Shown here one piece after another: positions 4,751 through 7,120 of a stretch of DNA of 7,120 nt (positions are counted from its first letter, which is position 1; each line of letters begins with the position of its first letter). A program made the translations under genes and the position numbers. The stretch is from an uncultured Prevotellaceae bacterium (GTDB taxonomy: Bacteria; Bacteroidota; Bacteroidia; Bacteroidales; Muribaculaceae), in NCBI GenBank assembly GCA_937896015.1, contig CALBLR010000279.1, positions 1 to 7,120 on the forward strand, read 5' to 3'. Below the pieces are notes generated by a model. That model searched no databases and was not told where the DNA came from. It worked only from the letters and a program-made list of their open reading frames with translations.

Positions 4751-6019
4751 CTATTTGTCCTTAAGCAAATTGTAGGCTATCTTCTTGGCCTTGTCGCGGC
4801 TGGCCTTGTCGCGGCTGTCGATGCCATACTTCTCTTTGGCGGGAATCACAAGGCGCGTACCCTCGGGGATGTTGTTGGGATCTTTGATTTTGCTCTTGTT
4901 CTCCTGATAGATATACACCCAGAAGCACTGGTTGCCATAGTGCTTCTGCGCCATTTTCGACAGCACATAGTTGCGCGAGGTGGTGTCGTACACCGTCGGC
5001 CGCTTGCCGGCATCGGCCTCTTTCTGCGGTTCGGGCTGTTTTTGCTCTGCCTTGGGCTGGCTGGCCGCCGAGTCGGGCTTTGCCTTGGGCTGTGGCGCTG
5101 TGGCAGCTGGTGCAGAGGTGGATTGCGGCTGCACCGAGTCGTCGACGAGTTCGGCAGGCTGCGCCTCGCTCTTACCCGAGTAGTCAATGTAGAGGAATGC
5201 GGCCACGCCACACAGCACGAGTGTGGCCATCACGCCCCACAGGAAGCCTTTGACGGTGGCTTTGCGCTCCATGGCGGCAATCTCGTCGTAGGTGATGTAG
5301 TCATCATCGCCGTTGTCGGCCGGCTCGTAATGGTGGTGATGGTGATGCTTTGGCTCCTGCATAGTGGCTGCGGGGGCTTTGAAGGGTGGCGGTGTGGGCT
5401 CTTGGTTGGGCTCGGGCTCGGGGGTGGGCTGCTCGGGCTCAGCGACAGCGGGCTGCTCGGGCTCGGTGAGTTCAATAGGTTCGGGCTGCTCGGGGGCGGG
5501 CTGCTCAGGCTCGACGGTGGGTTCAATAGGTTCGGGCTGCTCGAGGGCATCGGCGGGCTGCTCAGGCTCGGAGGTGAGCTCAGTAGGCTCGGGAGCGGCG
5601 GACTGCTCAGGCTCGGAGGTGGGCTCAATAGGGGCGGCGGGCTGCTGGCCGGCGTCGATGGCTTGCAGCTGCTCATCGGTGACGTCGTCGCTCAGCACCA
5701 CGGTCTCGAACTGCGCAAAGGGCTTGTTGACCGCCTCGGCAAGGCTCTTTTCGGGCACAAAGCTGAGCTTGTTGTGGCCGGGTATCTCGATGGTTTCGCC
5801 GGTGTTCACGTTCACGCTTTTGCGTGCGCTCACCTCGGTGAGCTTAAATGTGCCCAGGCCCTTCACCTTCACGCTCTCGCCCTCGGCCAGAGCCTGGGTG
5901 ATGGTGGCGAAAAGCTCTTTCAGGAAGAGTTCGCTCACGCGCTTGGTTGAGTTGGTGGCCTGCGCCACAAGGTCGATGAGTTCGGGGAATGCTATCTTGC
6001 TGTTCATTGCTGTTGTCAT
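4751..6019 (-). CDS. Membrane-anchored HU-family DNA-binding protein with C-terminal LysM domain
   Basis: This 422-residue protein combines four parts. An HU/IHF domain (about 6-100) has VKGLGTF (52-58) and the arm NVNTGETIEIPG (70-81). A Pro/Glu-rich repeat linker (127-212) follows, then six histidines (225-230) and an acidic patch (237-247). A single hydrophobic span (257-278) has basic ERK just before it, consistent with N-in/C-out topology. A second Pro/Ala/Lys/Gln linker (284-340) leads to a LysM-like domain (342-394) with YGNQCFWVYIYQEN (361-374), DPNNIPEGTRLVIP (380-393) and a basic tail. HU would bind DNA in the cytoplasm, while LysM would bind peptidoglycan in the periplasm; this role is inferred from domains. 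The arm tip has V71 where HU proteins usually have the intercalating proline. The ATG at 6019 is used; a second in-frame ATG at 6007 (residue 5) is equally plausible. It starts 21 bases after the short HU gene and is probably translated from the same mRNA. Confidence 0.9.
   Translation of the reverse strand: MTTAMNSKIAFPELIDLVAQATNSTKRVSELFLKELFATITQALAEGESVKVKGLGTFKLTEVSARKSVNVNTGETIEIPGHNKLSFVPEKSLAEAVNKPFAQFETVVLSDDVTDEQLQAIDAGQQPAAPIEPTSEPEQSAAPEPTELTSEPEQPADALEQPEPIEPTVEPEQPAPEQPEPIELTEPEQPAVAEPEQPTPEPEPNQEPTPPPFKAPAATMQEPKHHHHHHYEPADNGDDDYITYDEIAAMERKATVKGFLWGVMATLVLCGVAAFLYIDYSGKSEAQPAELVDDSVQPQSTSAPAATAPQPKAKPDSAASQPKAEQKQPEPQKEADAGKRPTVYDTTSRNYVLSKMAQKHYGNQCFWVYIYQENKSKIKDPNNIPEGTRLVIPAKEKYGIDSRDKASRDKAKKIAYNLLKDK
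4787..4816 (-). repeat. Perfect 15-bp tandem duplication near the 3' end of the HU-LysM gene
   Basis: GGCCTTGTCGCGGCT occurs twice head to tail (4787-4801 and 4802-4816). On the coding strand it encodes the doubled pentapeptide in SRDKASRDKA (402-411), after the LysM domain. The unit is a multiple of three, so gain or loss keeps the frame. Confidence 0.9.
5384..5641 (-). repeat. Imperfect 51-bp (17-aa) Pro/Glu repeats in the HU-LysM linker
   Basis: Residues 127-212 of the HU-LysM protein are four to five degenerate units built on PIEPTxEPEQPA. In DNA the 23-mer at 5470-5492 recurs exactly at 5521-5543, 51 bases away, and related copies follow toward 5620-5641. The encoded segment should be extended, acidic and flexible, giving reach between the DNA-binding domain and the membrane. 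Copy number is likely to vary between strains. Confidence 0.85.
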
Positions 6020-6040
6020 ATTGCCCGCGCGGGGCGGGGG

Positions 6041-6315
6041 TCAGTTTTTAAGTTTGGATTTGAGCACATTGCTCACCTTGAAGCCGAGCGTGATTTTCGG
6101 CGGCACCAGCATGCGCTTGCCGCTGCTGGGGTTCACCACCACGCGCTCGTTTTTCTTTTTGGCCTCAAAGGTGCCGAATCCCGGCACAGCGATGCTGTCG
6201 AGCTCGCTGCCCTTGGTTTTCACCACCTCGGCCAGCGCGTCGAGCAGCTTGCTGATGTCGGCCTTGCTGCGCCCGAGCTTTCCGACAGGCGCTCCACCAG
6301 TTCCTTATTGTCCAT
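6041..6315 (-). pseudogene. Short HU/IHF-family DNA-binding protein gene with a one-base frameshift
   Basis: From ATG 6315 the frame begins MDNKELVERLSE and then goes out of phase at GGAAAGCTC (minus strand, A-run at 6281-6279). As written it ends at TGA 6222-6220 after 31 codons. Adding one A restores a full 91-residue HU protein: EKLGRSKADISKLLDALAE continues into VPGFGTF (44-50) and the arm VNPSSGKRMLVPP (61-73), ending KSKLKN. P63 is the intercalating proline at the arm tip, as in canonical HU. HU dimers bind and bend DNA in the nucleoid. The gene heads a leftward unit with the HU-LysM gene 21 bases downstream. The break may be a real mutation or a base error in a short homopolymer; codon use and protein conservation on both sides look intact, so it is either recent or artefactual. 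Starting only at the downstream GTG (6226) would give the C-terminal 61 residues without the dimerisation helices, which is unlikely to be functional. Confidence 0.88.
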
Positions 6316-6348
6316 ATATATAGCAGATGAATGATTACTTTTAATGTG

Positions 6349-6379
6349 CAAAAATAGCAATTATGCGCTGCATTACAAA
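6349..6379 (-). promoter_or_regulatory. Predicted Bacteroidetes promoter (-33 and -7) for the HU/HU-LysM unit
   Basis: On the minus strand TTTG (6379-6376, end of a T6G run) is followed after exactly 19 bases by TATTTTTG (6356-6349). This matches the Bacteroidetes TTTG/TAnnTTTG consensus in both boxes and spacing. It lies 33 bases upstream of the short HU gene's ATG and is the best promoter in the window. Confidence 0.7.
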
Positions 6380-6430
6380 AAACGGAAACACATTTTTGGC
6401 CGCAAGGCCGGCAGTTACGCGATTTTTTCC

Positions 6431-6438
6431 TAAATTTG
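6431..6438 (+). promoter_or_regulatory. Predicted Bacteroidetes -7 promoter element for glnS
   Basis: TAAATTTG followed by C fits the -7 consensus TAnnTTTG. Transcription would start near 6444-6447, about 65 bases before the glnS ATG. No TTTG is found at the -33 distance. The promoter diverges from the HU promoter, with the two -7 boxes about 75 bases apart. Confidence 0.55.
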
Positions 6439-6450
6439 CAATTTGCATGG

Positions 6451-6473
6451 CGAAGCACCGCCGTGCGGCTTCG
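6451..6473 (+). promoter_or_regulatory. 5' leader hairpin upstream of glnS
   Basis: CGAAGC (6451-6456) pairs with GCTTCG (6468-6473), and CGC (6459-6461) with GCG (6465-6467) around a CGT loop, with a two-base AC bulge. It falls within a few bases of the predicted transcription start. The remaining leader (6474-6511) is A-rich and unstructured, with no clear Shine-Dalgarno sequence. A stabilising role at the mRNA 5' end is inference. Confidence 0.4.
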
Positions 6474-6511
6474 AAACAGAACAGAAACACAAGACAACAC
6501 ATAATTGAATT

Positions 6512-7120
6512 ATGGCTGATAACACTAACGTGACAACAAACCCGAGTGAAGAGAAAAAGGTGTTGAACTTCGTTCAGCAGCTGGTGGCCGACGACCTGAA
6601 GGCAGGCAAAAACGGCGGCCGGCTCAACACGCGCTTTCCGCCCGAGCCCAACGGCTACCTGCACATTGGCCACGCCAAGGCAATATGCATGGACTTTGGC
6701 GTGGCCGAGATGTTTGGCGGCACCTGCAACCTGCGCTTCGACGACACCAACCCCGCCAAGGAGGACAATGAGTATGTCGAGGCAATAAAGCGCGACATCC
6801 ACTGGCTGGGATATGACTGGGGCGACCGCCTCTATTACGCGTCCGACTATTTTCCAAAGCTATACGACTTTGCCGTGCGCCTCATAAAGGAGGGCCGCGC
6901 CTATGTGGACGACCAGACTGCCGAGCAGATAGCACAGCAGAAGGGCACCCCCACCACGCCCGGCACCGAAAGCCCCTACCGCAACCGCAGCGTAGAGGAG
7001 AACCTCGACCTGTTTGAGCGCATGAACAAGGGCGAGTTTGAGGAAGGCAGCCGCGTGCTGCGCGCCAAGATCGACATGGCCAGCGACAACATGCACTTCC
7101 GCGACCCGATAATGTACCGC
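6512..7120 (+). CDS. glnS: Glutaminyl-tRNA synthetase (partial, C-terminus off the right edge)
   Basis: GlnRS is a cytoplasmic class I synthetase that charges tRNA-Gln with glutamine. The 203 visible residues are the start of the catalytic Rossmann domain. [19 protein letters not shown] (41-59) contains the HIGH motif at 51-54. [12 protein letters not shown] (73-84), DIHWLGYDW (95-103), [18 protein letters not shown] (154-171) and [10 protein letters not shown] (194-203) follow. The proline-rich [15 protein letters not shown] and LRFDDTNP strings are typical of GlnRS and differ from bacterial GluRS. The KMSKS region and the tRNA-binding domains lie outside the window. The ATG at 6512 follows an A-rich leader and gives an N-terminal extension of about 15 residues before the first conserved helix, which is normal. 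Having GlnRS means Gln-tRNA can be made directly rather than only by Glu-tRNA amidotransfer. It is transcribed away from the HU unit. Confidence 0.97.
   Translation, partial: MADNTNVTTNPSEEKKVLNFVQQLVADDLKAGKNGGRLNTRFPPEPNGYLHIGHAKAICMDFGVAEMFGGTCNLRFDDTNPAKEDNEYVEAIKRDIHWLGYDWGDRLYYASDYFPKLYDFAVRLIKEGRAYVDDQTAEQIAQQKGTPTTPGTESPYRNRSVEENLDLFERMNKGEFEEGSRVLRAKIDMASDNMHFRDPIMYR

Noticed and set aside
4940..5950. Open frame of 336 codons, Gly/Leu-rich, opposite the HU-LysM gene
   Set aside because: Its repeats are the mirror of the Pro/Glu linker codons. The HU, TM and LysM motifs on the minus strand establish the real gene.
6024..6033. Palindrome CCCGCGCGGG between the two HU genes
   Set aside because: It is only 10 bases with no room for a real loop beyond three pairs, and could be chance in GC-rich sequence. 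There is no T-tract, so it is not a terminator.
5364..6323. Open frame of 319 codons, Ser/Gly/Cys-rich, crossing both HU genes on the plus strand
   Set aside because: It is a composition artefact of the repeat region and spans the intergenic gap and both antisense genes. No start context or domain supports it.
1..7120. Search for CRISPR arrays, tRNA or rRNA genes, insertion sequence ends, phage or toxin-antitoxin genes
   Set aside because: No regularly spaced repeats, cloverleaf-like segments, transposase motifs or terminal inverted repeats were seen. The only direct repeats are the in-frame ones in the HU-LysM gene.

Overview
The window looks like chromosomal housekeeping DNA from a fairly GC-rich member of the Bacteroidales. 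A Muribaculaceae-like gut bacterium is my best guess, but the family is uncertain. Four lines of evidence point this way: -7 boxes of the form TAnnTTTG, one of them with a TTTG at -33 spacing; A-rich leaders without a clear Shine-Dalgarno sequence; a paired HU gene and HU-LysM gene; and protein sequences that read like Bacteroidales versions of their families. I see no rRNA, tRNA, CRISPR array, insertion sequence or phage gene.

Layout. Positions 1-3334 hold a leftward transcription unit with a promoter at about 3327-3334. Its genes in order are a TsaC/YrdC-type threonylcarbamoyl-AMP synthase (3288-2719), a WbaP-like polyprenyl-phosphate sugar-1-phosphate transferase that starts at TTG (2699-1284), and a ClC-family chloride channel or transporter that runs off the left edge (1197-1). 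Positions 3454-4733 hold a rightward unit of two exported proteins: a small FMN-binding-domain protein with a flavinylation motif, preceded by a strongly structured leader, and a lipoprotein with a Big_2-like segment. A very strong intrinsic terminator (4687-4733) ends this unit. Positions 6379-4751 hold a leftward two-gene unit: a short HU/IHF gene carrying a one-base frameshift, then an unusual HU - Pro/Glu linker - transmembrane - LysM protein. From 6431 rightward, diverging from that unit, is glnS (glutaminyl-tRNA synthetase), cut by the right edge.

How the genes work together. TsaC and GlnRS serve translation (tRNA t6A modification and Gln-tRNA charging). The sugar transferase, lipoprotein, FMN protein and ClC protein act at the envelope. 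The most interesting unit is the HU pair. Its second member has a cytoplasmic DNA-binding domain, one membrane span and a predicted periplasmic peptidoglycan-binding domain in a single chain, so it could physically link the nucleoid to the cell wall. Its partner HU keeps the DNA-kinking proline that the anchored protein lacks, but in this sequence the partner is frameshifted.
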